Part shown: positions 1-12,500 of the stretch, piece after piece
How the letters are laid out: every line of letters starts with the position of its first letter
Position numbering within the stretch: the first letter of the stretch is position 1
Source: Acanthornis magna
Lineage: Eukaryota; Chordata; Aves; Passeriformes; Acanthizidae
Assembly (NCBI GenBank): GCA_036785705.1
Contig: JAWUZG010000084.1
Coordinates: forward strand, 14,769,501 to 14,833,500
Length of the DNA stretch: 64,000 bases
Direction: 5' to 3'
Made by a program: the position numbers and the translations under genes
Notes under the pieces: model-generated
Database searches by the model: none
Told to the model about the DNA's origin: nothing
The model's input: the letters and a program-made list of their open reading frames with translations, nothing else

Positions 1-1125
1 CATCTATCTACTGAAAATTTTCTGGAAACCATTTTAGAGGTTTTGAATGATAAAACTAAGCCATCATCTTTCTGCCCATGGGAAACTTTCCCATAGGAAG
101 CATGCATAATATCAACTGAAATGATGTCATTCTTTTCTGGAGGGAACACATCAAGGTCAACATGTAAAGCCCACAAAGTAATTTTTTACATGGTGCTTTG
201 CTTTTATAGATACAAGTCCTATGGGAGGGAATTCTGAGGTGACACAGGATGATTAAACTAGAGTGGAAGAACTAAAAGGCAGTGACAGAAAAGAGTGTTT
301 CCATTTCTTTGTCTCCGATTACCATTCTTGTAAGTGGTCTAGGGGTAGGACACTATGATGATTCCATAGAGGTGTGGCAAAATTTGAGGAATGAAAAATT
401 AAGTGCTTGCAGATGATGTATCTGATTCTCTCAGATTTTTATAAGTGGAGGAGCTTTTTTGCAGTAAGAACAATTTCCGGTCCATTCTATATTACTCTTC
501 ATTATTTGTTTTTTTCCTTTTCTGGGAAACCTACTCAACTCAGTTGCTTTTAGTACTTAGGCAAGTTGCTTTCACTGAGAGCAAGCAGTGAGAGGGATGC
601 AAAAATACATTAAATGTTCTTCTTGTGAACATACAGAATTTCAGCGGGTTTATGTTTATAGAGTGCCTAAATTATTTGCAGGAATCTGCATAGCAGTAGG
701 ATTTGATCATACTTACAGCTGCTGCATTCAGACAAGGAAATGTTTATTGGTTTTGTTTCTAAGCGATTTCTTTACTACTCCATAGTACAAATAAAAAATT
801 GTGGTTTAATGTTGACCTTCAGTCACTCTCTCAGGTTCAGAAGAAGAGTTGATAGAACTGTTTATTATAGATTTTTGATAGAATTTGCCCATATCCTTTC
901 TGGCCTACTTATGTCTCATGTATGTGTTTCTAAACCCAGTTTTAAATGTGCCTTGGTTAAATGCCATCTGATCACTGATTATGTTTGTGTAAATTTGGAC
1001 TGCTGCGTGGACAGTGCCTGTTCTCCAGGTCATTTGACATAGGACAGTCAGGCATAATCCACATTCAGGCTCATCTCTGAGTTGGTATCCTAATAGACTT
1101 TGCACTTTTAGTCTTTTCAGAAACC

Positions 1126-1190
1126 TGATTGAAGTTGGAATAGACCTCTCGAGATTATTTAGTCCACCCCTCTTGCTCTCCTAAAATGTC
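1126..1190 (+). mobile_element. CR1 LINE 3'-region fragment
   Basis: The stretch from about 1131 (gttggaatagacctctcgag) onward resembles the avian CR1 3'-end motif of the form 'gttggaaRRgacctYNNagatcatctagtcca'. Only about 60 bp are recognisable, so this is an old, 5'-truncated remnant in sense orientation. CR1 is the dominant LINE of bird genomes, which supports the avian assignment. Confidence 0.5.
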
Positions 1191-1736
1191 TCTGGTGGGG
1201 TTCATTTGCATATGAAGAGACAAGGCATGAAGAGCCAGGCAGGAGGTTTAACACATGAACAAGTGCCAGTTGGGTGCAGAGCAGGGAGGGTGAGCAAGGC
1301 ATGCCTTGACCCTAACCCCCCTGCCTGTTGGAGCACTGCCTGTACCTGGAAAGCCTCTGCTATTGTCTGGAGTTTTCTGCTAGGCACAAACCTGATTGTC
1401 CTACTTTGAAAGATATCCCAGAAATGATGGAGCACAAGTGCAATGTGGAAGGCACAGGCAACAGAATCCTTGAAACTGGTGGTGGAGGTATCCCCAAAAT
1501 ACAGCAGAAGAGACTGAGTAAAATATAAAACTAGTTCTACTTCCTGCTGCTTACCAGTCTGAAATCAGCCTGGAATAACCCAAAAGATGCATCAATGGAC
1601 ATGAGCCAGAAGAGACAGCGTTTTCTGGTTTCCAGACTGCTGTGTTCCTGTATAGTTGTTAAGGGAGAACTTTCTAGTCTTGACCTATACCCATTTTTAA
1701 TATCATTTATTTGAAGGAGTTTTGCATGCAAACTTT

Positions 1737-1738
<2 letters not shown>

Positions 1739-1781
<43 letters not shown>
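1739..1781. repeat. Poly(T) homopolymer tract
   Basis: An uninterrupted run of 43 T. It creates spurious Phe-rich and Lys-rich reading frames on the two strands. It may be the poly(A) of a minus-strand insertion, but no adjoining retroposed body is recognisable. Confidence 0.9.
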
Positions 1782-1783
<2 letters not shown>

Positions 1784-4700
1784 AATAATTTTTGGAAGAA
1801 CATTTTGGCATACTATTGAATACTATTTGGAATACTCTTCATTGGAATTCAAAGCATATCTGAATTTTGGAGGTTTCCCCACTAGTCTAACAGATGTGGT
1901 AAGCAATTATTACATGCTAAAAATTCTACCCTTAACCTTAACCCTCTCTTGTTTCTGAGTGGGTTTTTGGACAGAGGAGAATTTTTTTTTTTTTTAAATT
2001 TTAACGCAACTGTGGCAAAGAACTTCTGATCTGTTGCCAGAACATTGTAGTGTTCCTCCTCGGGATAGTAATCCTTTAAGTTTTATAGCTTACATTTTTG
2101 CATAAACAATTTGTAGTTGCAGAAGAGCACAAGCATAGTCATTAAAATCTGGTTAATATGGGGCAATAGAAATGTGAGGCTTAGACAGCTTGTGGTTACA
2201 GAAGAGATAATATAGATTGTTAATATAGATTGTATGGTACCAATGGAAATGTGCACGAAGCTTTATTTTTCCTTTGTCAGCTTCTTAATAATCTAATCCT
2301 GTTTAATCAGACATGATAGAGACAACAACACTTTCCACCAGTAATTTTTAACTAGGAACAAGTTCTGCAGTGTTTTTTCTATGCCTGAACTAAACAGAAA
2401 AACACAGTGTGAAGATTCAGTGTTTCCTGGGTAGCACATGGGAGGTCAGTCACATGGTGAAGGAGAGATTTATCCTAAGTGTTATGGTCCCAAACTACCG
2501 AAGGTCAAAATCATGAATTACTTTCTTCCTTGGCACAGCACCAGTACAATGAACAGCTCTTTCATGCATTCGTGGAAACAAAAAGAGTACTGAGAGAATG
2601 CTGGAGAATGCTGTCTTCATTTAGAACATTGTCTGTCATTACTTAAGTCTCAGCTGCATCATTGTACTCCTGTTAGTGCTCCATGGAAAAGGTACTCGTT
2701 AGTTCTCGGGATGGGAAGGACTGCAGTGACACAGTTCTGGTGATTACACATCTACTGCATTTCTTCTTGGAGATCTGGGAGAAAGCCATTGCTGTTCAGG
2801 TGTGTCACTATGGTTTTGTCTGCTGTAAGCATTTTTAAGTCACTTCTAAGATTTTTAATCAAATAGAAACATGAATTCTAGAGCTGAATGATCTAGAGCT
2901 TTGGCATGAGAGGGATGATAGTAACTGTACCCCAAATGGCAAGAATCAACCTTTTCATCTGCTGGCTCTAAAAGCCTTTGGTTGCTATGGCAAGGTAGTT
3001 TCCTCAGGAAACCTCATGAGTTTGTTGCCTCCCTAGTCTGGCGTTCTTTATAGTTGGGGCAAAGAGTCTTTACGTCATTCAACTTCCTTGTGCTTGGTTC
3101 TTTCTGTTCAGCCTTACAAACCACAGAAACGGGAAAGCCAAAATCTGAGAGCAGTTTGTTGAAGATTAGAGTTTTCTGTGAGATCATGTTAAACATAAAT
3201 ACACAGAGCAAAGCAAGCCATTTGATTTATCTCCTCAAATGCATAACACACTGAGTTTGACATTTCTCGCAATAAATTTTTTGTAGATTAAACAATTGAA
3301 GAGAGTAAATAAGAAAAGGGGAAGGAAAGGGAGGGGAACTGAAACATAGAAATCAGTCAAAGAGAAAAATTTTAGTTAAATAATCTCTGTTGCAGTTGAA
3401 TAGACGAATTGTATGAATGAAGTGGCTTGTTTAATAGCTGGCAGGGAAAAAGCTGACCTGCATTACTTTCCCATAAACAGTATTTAGGGACAATTTAATT
3501 GAGAACATGCTGAAGGCCTGGTAGATAAAAGCAGTCAAAAATAGTTTGAAAATGTTCTTAATCTATATCATCACAATGTCTTAATAAAATGACAGTCTTG
3601 ATTTTCAAACTGAATCCTCAGTCCCTTTGATAAAATTTTAATATGACCTTTGCTAATCTTTTTTCGGTGACTTTTAGAGTGAAAGAATCTGCTACATCTT
3701 CCACAAATATCTATTGAGTATGGGAGAGCTGATACCATCCAGCTCTTATATTAGGAGCTGCTAAAGAGTTTTGACAATAGCAGGAACAGCACAAAAGCAG
3801 GTAGAGTTGAGATCTGTAGGAATCACTGCAGCAAAACTGGGGAGAAAATGAACAGAAGAGATTTCACAGTTAGATGAAGCACGTGTGAAACAAAATCAGA
3901 CTAACTGAGATATCAGAAAAAAGTAACTGCAAAAAGAGAATCATTAGAACATAGAAAAGTTTCTAGAGAACTCTGTTTCCTTGGCTCACTTGTTACTTAA
4001 TGTTTTCCTCTTTGATGAGTATTAGAATATAAAGCCATTTCCAATAAAGTTTATGGAGAACAGGGTGCACTAAAAATGGTCAGTCAGGTCCATTATACAG
4101 AGCAACCTGGTTCACACGCTTGGCCTCTACCTTATGTTTTGGTACAGCTGCATGTGATATTTTAGACCTGTGAGCAGAGAACAGTTTACCAGACAGGAAA
4201 CAGAATCCCACAAACAGCAAACAGCAACGTGTGTTTCTCTTTTTTTATGATTGATAGCTAACTGGAAATGAGATTGTGGTACACACGTGGTATAATTTTT
4301 GCCTCAGACTGCACCTACATCTGAACTATTATTCTCTTTTCCATTTTTTTTCCATTCCTATTGATTTGATAATAGGATATTCTAAACCAAAAATGTACAC
4401 AGTGACATTTGCATTGTTTCCTCCTTCCAAATGTAAATATTTGGATTTTTTTTCCCATCCTGTTTCAACACTACATTGTTCCAGACTGATTCAGCTGTTT
4501 CATTTTGCTCAAAGTCTTGCTCAATTAAGTGTTAGCTTTACTTCTAATGCAAAATCATCACTTTTTTAGAAGTGAGTCTGTAGCTTTCCATTGTTAGGGC
4601 TGAACCATTAAAATTCTTTTTCCCTGACTACTTGCAGAAACAAGACCAAAAACTTAGTAGTTTTTAAAGACTGTCTCCTACTAATTGCGGGAGGTGCTTG

Positions 4701-4834
4701 ATGCACTGTTGGACAGTCCAGGTAGGATTAAGCTGAACTTTAGACCACATAACATTTTCTCCATTAATTGCAACAGAAACAAAACACTGAAAATGATGAG
4801 CAGATTGGGTAAATGAGACAGTAATGTGCCCTTG

Positions 4835-5410
4835 TGTCGTAGCTTAAGCCGAGCTGGAAATTAAGCACCACCCAGGCTCGCTCACTCAGTCCCCCTGTCC
4901 CCCACACCTCAGTGGATGGTTTAATAACTGTAAACAAAGTAAAATGTAATAATAATAATAATAATAATTATTATAATAGTGGTAGTAGTAGTAGTAATAG
5001 TAATGAAAAAAAGAGTGATGCACAGTGCAATTGCTCATCCCCCCTGACTGGTGCCAGACCCTGATCCTGAACCCAAATCACCCTTCCCCCCACCCTTCAT
5101 TCCGGGTCATTCCCCTGGTTTGTGTACTGGACATGACATTCTGTGCTGTGGAACATCCCTTTGCCCAGTTCAAGTCACCCTTCCTGGCTATGCTCCCTCC
5201 CAGTTTCTTTTCCTTTGTGTAGCTCCTCACTGGCAGGGCATGAGGCACAAAACAAACAAACAAAAAAAGTCCTTGACTTCAGAAAAACACAGCTTAGCAA
5301 AACCCAAACCATCAGTGTACTATCAACATTATTCTCATTTTCAATCCAAAATACAGCACTGCGCCAGCTCCTGAGAAGGAATTAACTCCAAACCAGCTGA
5401 AACCAGGACA
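4835..5410 (+). mobile_element. Solo endogenous-retrovirus LTR with 5-bp target duplication
   Basis: A 576-bp element that starts TGTCGTAGC and ends AACCAGGACA, so it has the TGT...ACA termini of a retroviral LTR. It is bracketed by an exact 5-bp direct repeat, CCTTG (4830-4834 and 5411-5415), the expected target-site duplication. The 3' end (aactccaaaccagctgaaac) and the 5' end (ttaagc, then gctcactcactc-like sequence) resemble LTRs common in songbird genomes. No internal gag, pol or env is present, so it is a solo LTR left by LTR-LTR recombination. A 5-bp duplication fits an ERVL-type (class III) integrase better than 4-bp or 6-bp families. Reading frames inside it are not retroviral genes. 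Confidence 0.8.
4948..5003. repeat. (TAA)n / (TAG)n microsatellite inside the LTR
   Basis: About 21 bp of TAA units, followed by ATTATTATAATAG and a run of TAG units. It lies within the LTR at 4835-5410, so it expanded after or during insertion of that element. Confidence 0.85.
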
Positions 5411-5415
5411 CCTTG

Positions 5416-8400
5416 CTGCAAAGAAGGTAATGCTGACTTGGGCTACATTAGGCAAAGTATTGCCAGCAGATCAGGTGAGGCAATCCTTCCCCTCTGCTCA
5501 GCCCTGGTGGGGCCACAGTGCAGTGCTGTGTCCATTAACGGGTTTTGGCTTCATGGAAAATTACTCCCTTGTCCCAGTATTTATTCAGTGATGATTAAAG
5601 CTGAACAAATTTTTAAGCTAATATATGTTCGCCCAAACCAACAGATAAAATTAATGATGGAGAGAAAATAGGCATTGATATATCAAGACTGAGGCGCAAT
5701 ATATTATGCATTCGCTTGACAGCAAGTGATGTGAAAATAAATAAGGCAGCATAAATTAATCTGAAGAAGAAATATAGAAACCCTGAAATCAAGCATGTAA
5801 GTAGAGATTATTTCCATCTGTATTGTTTTAAATTTCAAGTAGAAAGATCCTAACACTCCTGAGATCTGCTGTTAGAATGACTAAAGAAAGCTTTACACAT
5901 TATCTCCTGTTTAATTGCTAATATGGTCTTTCAAATTACTTCAGTTTACCATACTGAAAGCAAATATGATGTAATTACTGCAATTAGTTAAATTCATGAC
6001 TTTAATAATGTTCTGGGAAAATGCATGTATCAGTATTACGCACAAGCATTATTTATATTAAACAAGAGTGCTAAACAAACATCATAGAAAAGCAAAAATA
6101 CAGCCATATAGGCTATGAGAGCTGCTTTGAAGCAGTACTTCTGCTGCTCCTGCCCTTTTGGGTAACTGCAGTATCTTTTGACTAAAACCTTATGAAGCTT
6201 TGATTCTTCAGTTTAAGAGCCCAAATGGATGGACATATTAAAAGGAAGTTTTTCTGGGTGGCAACCACTTTATTTGTGAGATAAAAAAAATGTGTGACAC
6301 AATTATTTCAAACATCAGATTTCCCTGTAAAACCTGTCATTTTTGGCTTAAGCAAATTTTTGTGGGCTTGTTTTTTTTTCCTGAAATGAATATAGGAAGG
6401 GCTATCAAGGGCTTCAGTGGACAGCATACTGAATGTTTGAATCATTACTGACTCTTGCTATTTAGAAAAATACTGGCAAACTGCAAGGACATCTTACTGT
6501 GGAAGGACCAGGTTTGTTCTTGAGGCTTTTCAAAACAATGGTTGCATTCTTGGTCACTGAAATTATTTAGTGTTGCTTAATGTAGGTTGGTAGGAAACAT
6601 GTATGAAGATTGTCAAATTATCATTTGCATTAGTATTTATGTAGATAACATTGTCTCTTTATAACCCCCCAATCTCCTCTGTCCCTGTACAAATAAATTT
6701 CTTTATTACCATAGGGTTAAATATGCACAAACCAGCAAAGCATTCCAAGTGCATCTTCAGCATTTCTCAGCAAAGCAGTCTATCTATTTAAGGGCATTTT
6801 CAAATTGGACGTCTCTGCATGTCTCCAAAGCAATGTGGCTTAAACATGCCAATTAGTCTGTTGGTCCTGGCAAAGAAGAATATTTTCAATATTCTGTGTT
6901 ACCCACTTCTTTGCTGGGCTCTATTATTATTGCCATTCCCTTTCTGTCTGATTATTTAGGAAAATGTCTGACATTTTTTCTCAATTGCTGTGAAATTACT
7001 GTCACTAAGTGCACTCTCTCTCAAGCCAATGGGGCACATACATCAGCATAGAGCACAAAATCATTTATTTGCTCCTCTTTAAAAGTGCTGTGAAGGGTTT
7101 TTGCAATACTGACCCATCCAGTTATTTCTAATTGCAGCAGAATATAAATTCCTCTCTCAGGCCAACATAGTAAGAGAGAGCTGATGAATAAATATTTTAA
7201 CTACATCTCTTTGAATGAGAAAATCCATTTTGGAGGAATGGTTTTGTTTGCATTGCACAGATGAATAAATAGGCCTACCCTCTGAAGGAGAAAGTATTAG
7301 GCTCAACATCAACATTTCTGCACTGATTATCACTGCTTTACTTTCCTGTTTAATCTAATAATTTCTTCCATTAAAACCTGAATATTCATAAATGGGAACA
7401 TAAATGTAAACACATATGCTTATAAACATACAATCTATTCAATTTCTAGGTCAGAAGTGCAAAGTTCTTTAAAATACAGAGTTCTAAGCTGAGAGACCCC
7501 TGGGAGGGATTTTACCCACTTTGCAGAAAGTGCTCAGGGAAATAGATAAATTATGCTCATCCTTTGTGTGTTAGGCCAGAAGAATTGGGGAAATAATAAA
7601 AAGAAAGAATGTTGTAAGCATTGGAAAAGGAAATTCTTTAATTACGGTTGTGATCTCATGGGTGGTGGAAAAGCTGCAGTCATTGCTGCTTTGGGAGTAC
7701 ACGTCTCACAGGCTGCTAAGTGAGGGGGGAAATAATCTCATCAGTAACTCCCTCCCTGACCATATATTCTGTGCAAACACAGTAAATGGGTATGCCCTGA
7801 AGGACAGTGACAAAATATATAATTTCTAAAAAATTATCTTGAACATGGTGATAAAGGAGGGATCCAGTCTCATGGATTCAATAATATTTACTAGTGTCCC
7901 AAATCATAAAGATACGTTCTTATGTATATCTCTAAAGAAAAGTGAGGGTGTGCAAGAATATTCTTTGTTTCAATTTTTACTTAATCAGAAAGATAAAAGG
8001 GTAACAGACTGGGCAGCATTTTCCTCTGAACTAACATGTTAATTCAGGTTCTTTTTTTTCTCTTTTGACATAATTCTCCTTAATCCAATGAGTAAATCAG
8101 AATTAAAAAAAAAAAAAAAGAATTGTGCCTTTGTTGAATGAATGGAAGGACAGGCAGGAAGTACAGAACCTTCTTGTACAAGGTGATATTATGAAAGGTA
8201 GCAAAGACTTGTGTTTCAGAGATTCTTTAACAGGTAAGCAATTATCTGTCTCTTTGGGAGTTTCTTTTTGTCTTGAGCACTTTTATTTGAACAATATGTA
8301 CAGTCATCAAGAGTTTCTGAGCAGCAGTAATGAATAAATGAACCTGCCTGTAATATGAAATAGGCACTTGATGAGGCAGGATCGTGAGCCATTGATGAGT

Positions 8401-8756
8401 GTACAGAAATACAGGAATTGCGCTCCAGAGGGAATGTGACAGGACATGTCTCTGTATCCAGTACCTGCAATGATGTGCTATCAGTCATTGCAGATATCCT
8501 GAGGATTGCCACATACTGAAGCGAGCTTGTTCCCTGTGTGAAAACACCAGGGAACATGGGTGGCTTACTGTTGAACACATCCTCTATTTAAAATTTTAAA
8601 GATTTTTTTCAAAGAGTGCTTATATGGATTCAATTTTTAACCTAATATCCTGCTGGAGAAAAAAATGGCATAACAGGAGTTTTGTAAAACCCAACTAAAG
8701 ACTGAAAAATTATGACACACCGACTTGTTAAATTTAGGCAAGAATGTTGCATACTT
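5416..8756. other. Intergenic DNA, no gene recognised
   Basis: AT-rich sequence with frequent stops in all frames. I see no conserved protein, RNA gene or named repeat. A short A run is at about 8104-8119. Confidence 0.6.
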
Positions 8757-9540
8757 GTTGTGATGGAAATGATGAGGTTACTCTTACTTGTCACGGGGTG
8801 AGGGTGGGGAACAGGTCCTTTTATTGAGTAGAAAGGGGAAATTCAAATATTAAAATAATGAGATGTCAGAAGTTTCTTCGGTGAGTTGTTAAGAAGAGTC
8901 ACTGGACAAGAATGCAGATTTTAGACCTTTTAGACGAAAGGAAAAAAAGCCCCAAACATGTACTTGTGTTATAGTTAGTATGGTTCCTGTGGCATGATAG
9001 ATTCTAGTGAGACAGAGAGAGGGCCCTGAGACACAGGGACATTCTCTGTGCTTCCCAGTGTGCTAAACACTCAGTTTCGACAGCAGAAATATGCAGTGAT
9101 GTGGTGTTGTAAAGGAAACCTTATTTTACTGCATTTTGAATCACTGGCAGAAAAAAGACTTAATCATTATAAGTCCTTGAGCTATACAGACTGAATCAAG
9201 CCACACCTAAGTTCCAACAGGAGTTTAGAAAGCAAAGGGGTCTACTCTGAACCCTGTGACTCAACAAGAGGGTCTCCCTTATCCTTTTGCATCTTTTGTC
9301 TTTATGTAAATCATTCTAAATCAATGCTAAATCAATTTTCCTTTGTATGTTTCATCTACGTAGTGAGCAATAGATGGAACTTTGCCATCAAGCTTTGTTA
9401 GGTCGCGTTTTTATATATTTCTATTAAAACCTTTTTTGCTAGTACCTTTGATGGTGGTTCTTTGAGCCGCCCTAACCTACTCTTTCACAACAAATTGGCA
9501 CAGCTGGCAGGATCCTAAATCAGGATTCACAACAGATACA
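8757..9540 (+). mobile_element. Degraded endogenous-retrovirus LTR plus start of leader
   Basis: The 3' part looks like an LTR R/U5 end: a TATA-like tttttatatatttctattaa near 9409, then gagccgccctaacc and an end at cacaaca (about 9493). It is followed directly by attggcacagctggcaggat, which matches the primer-binding-site and leader sequence of avian retroviruses, with a single tRNA-complementary TGGC core. Internal sequence stops being recognisable after about 9540, so this is probably a 5' LTR with a truncated provirus. The left edge is uncertain; the best candidate is the TGTTGTGATGG at about 8757. No target duplication can be assigned. No retroviral protein is readable. Confidence 0.45.
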
Positions 9541-12500
9541 GAAAAGTGTTTCCTTGATTTGGGTTAATGCTGCATTCTACTAAAGTCCTTCAGGATTTTC
9601 ATGCAGTTTTGTCCTTTTTCGTTTTTCTTGTAATTTTGCTTTTTAAATGCGTAATGGATGATTCATAAAGGTTTTGTTTTACACACACACACAAGCACAT
9701 ACATAGTGCTAGAAATATATACACAAATATACTTGGATGACTACTTGCTACTGTAGAGGTTTCAGACTTCTTTTGCATCTCAACATGAAAATAGATACAA
9801 GGGAACCTGGTATCACAACTTTCCCCTCCCCTTTTTAAAAAGGATAATTACTGTGGTGGACATTTACAACGTAATCAGATATTTCTGCTACAGTTTCTCT
9901 CCTTTCAAAGGAAATGTCTCCACAAAAGTGAAACATGATTAATAGTTGCATAGGAATTCAAATGGCATAGCAACTGTGCAGAAATACAGAGCAATATTTA
10001 AACCAACCAATCCTTGAATGCCAGTCTGGCCCTTTCTGTAATCTACTTGCATAGCTGAAATCCTTGTCTCCCTTAAGAGGATGCTGAGGATTTCTTCAAG
10101 TTTAAAGTAAATTGTAACTAAAAACCACCCAAATAAGCAAAAAACCAAAAACCTAACTAAAAAAAAACCCAAATCCAAGAAACCCCCCCAAACCTAGTGT
10201 AACACAGTGTTCTGCAGCTTCTCATCTGATGTGCAATTTATTGACTGTAATTGAGAGAGTTCATTGCAAAATACCTGGCATGTTATTTATGAGTTTCCTT
10301 CACTCTTCATGTAGCCACATGCAGAAAAAAAGAAATGATTAGACTAAGGTGGAAGTTGAAGAAAAAGCATTTGTTCCTTTGGAAACTGGAGTTTATTTAT
10401 AAACCCCACAGATGGTTTCTTATTCCAATTAAAAAAAAATTAAAATAATTAAGGCAATGGGCTTGATGCTGAATTAAAAAATAAAATTAATAAGTGAAGT
10501 TTTGTTTATCCAGAATTAGGGTGAGTAGGAGGTGGTTACATGCAAATGATTACTGATTGAGACAACACAGTCTTAATTGCTGCGTGGAAATGAGTTCTCT
10601 GTTCATATCGTGGCTCTTGCCTCCTTTCTAGAGCTTGAGATTTTATGTCTTATAGTAGGTTTCTGAATTCTCTCCAGGCTAACCTTTTCTCTCCACTGCA
10701 CATGTCCTTTGGTTTGCACCTTTTTCCACCTCATAGCACCCACTGGAGATGCAAATTCTCTCATGTCTTTGATTTAACAGAAAAGGCAAACTGAGATTTA
10801 TAGAAACTCTTGAAACTTCAGAATTTCTTTCCCATCTAAAATCTGTCCGGTTTTAGGGAATACATAGGGAGAAAAGTCAACATGGTATTTAGCCCAGTGA
10901 AGCAGTTTGGTTTCCTGAACATAGTCCCACATTTGTCAGTGTTCAGCCTCAGGTAGAGGTTTCAATTCCTAAACAAAGCTAAACTTTACAACTGAAATGG
11001 GGAAAACAAGCTCCTTGATTTTTATACTTCCAGCATGGAACGGACCAAACTTGTAAGACTTTAATTGGCATCTTATTTTCCTTTTATTGTTAAGTTTGAG
11101 GTCATTGAGGATACATCTGAGTACCTTTTGGGTTGGTCGTAATTTTTTTGAAGATGGGCTGAACATCTGAATTCAGACTGCTTTCTGTGCTTGAAGACTG
11201 GCTGATAGTACCCAGATCTCAAAATGCTGAAAGGGTTCAAACTGTCAAAAATGGTGCTTGTTTGGGAAAAAGGTATTTTTATACTGACATGGAAAAGGAA
11301 CCTTTACTCAAACCAAAAATTACTTTTCTATCTCTAAGAGGACAAATCCGCCTTGAACTTTTCATATTCAGGAGCCAAAGCCTAAGGATAGATAGGATCA
11401 CATTCTGGCTCATTTTTTGACCATTTAGAGACAGGGAAGGCATAGATGGGAACAAAAAACCTGGTGAATTTGAGTCTCTGCCTCTGGGAGAGAAAGCCTG
11501 AGGACAGTGTTGTGTGTAAGCCTGTGGTCTCAAGGAAAGGGAGCCATCATCATGTGAACTTCTCCTGTAACTCCCCTTTTTCCCCCCCTGTTTTCTATAA
11601 CTTGTCTTGTGACTCTCAGATTTACAAAGATGCTTCAGTGTTGCTTGTATGGTCAGCGTTGCATGGCTGAAACTGCACATGAGTGAGCATCGTAAAGAGT
11701 CATCTGAAGGACATCATAGAGGCACATTTTGCTTCAGATCTCTGTAGACTTGATATTTCCAGTGACAACTTATCTCCTAACAGATCTTTTACTTTTTCCT
11801 TACTCTATTACCATATTTATAGGAAGAGATCATTATATATTTCATGTTTCTGAGCTGCAGCTCAGAAGTGATTCACTGACCTCATTAGAATAATGCTAAT
11901 CAGAAAAGAATGTGTTCAGCCCAGTCCTTTCTCCCTTGTTTCAAATCCTGTGTCCCTCTCACCTATAATTTATTTCCCTCTGTACTACTCCACTCACAAG
12001 AATTTCTGAAACAAGTCAGAGCTGCACAGTTATTAATTCCAATATTCCTTTAGCACTGCCTACCATTCCAAAAAGCAAATATTATTTGCAAAGTAATAGC
12101 TCAGCATGCAAAGCACTGAAGAATGTGTAATAGCACAGTAGTGAGAGTGTACTTGACCTAGGAGATCCCTGCACGTCTCTTTATGAGAGCTCTTTTTGTA
12201 CAGATGTTTTTCTCCACAATGCCTGTGTCTTGAACTCTCAGTTCAGTCAGGCATCAACCCACATGCTTTCTCTTGTGTTAGAAGCAATTACTGAATCTAC
12301 GAGGGAGTAGAAATTATTCTAAGATCTTGATCCTGTGAGGCTCTAATGTCGCTGCAGACCCCAGAGCATAATGCCCTCTTTCCATGACAATGGCACTGAG
12401 TGGAGTAAAGTGTAAATAAGTTGGTATTTCTGTTGGAGTAAAATGTAAGAGACTATTAAAAATGAATCTCATAAATTCATACTCAGACTATTCCTAATTT

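Larger units (their letters stand above)
1..4829. other. Intergenic DNA, no gene recognised
   Basis: AT-rich non-coding sequence upstream of CD44. All open frames are under about 110 codons, overlap each other on both strands, lack splice-site context and match no family I recognise. The only repeats I can name are a short CR1-like fragment near 1.13 kb and a 43-T homopolymer. Nothing else stands out. Confidence 0.6.

Noticed and set aside
1537..1958. Lys-rich and Phe-rich frames on opposite strands
   Set aside because: Both are created by the 43-T homopolymer.
5025..5385. Proline-rich + strand frames of up to 107 codons
   Set aside because: They lie wholly inside the solo LTR and are not retroviral genes.
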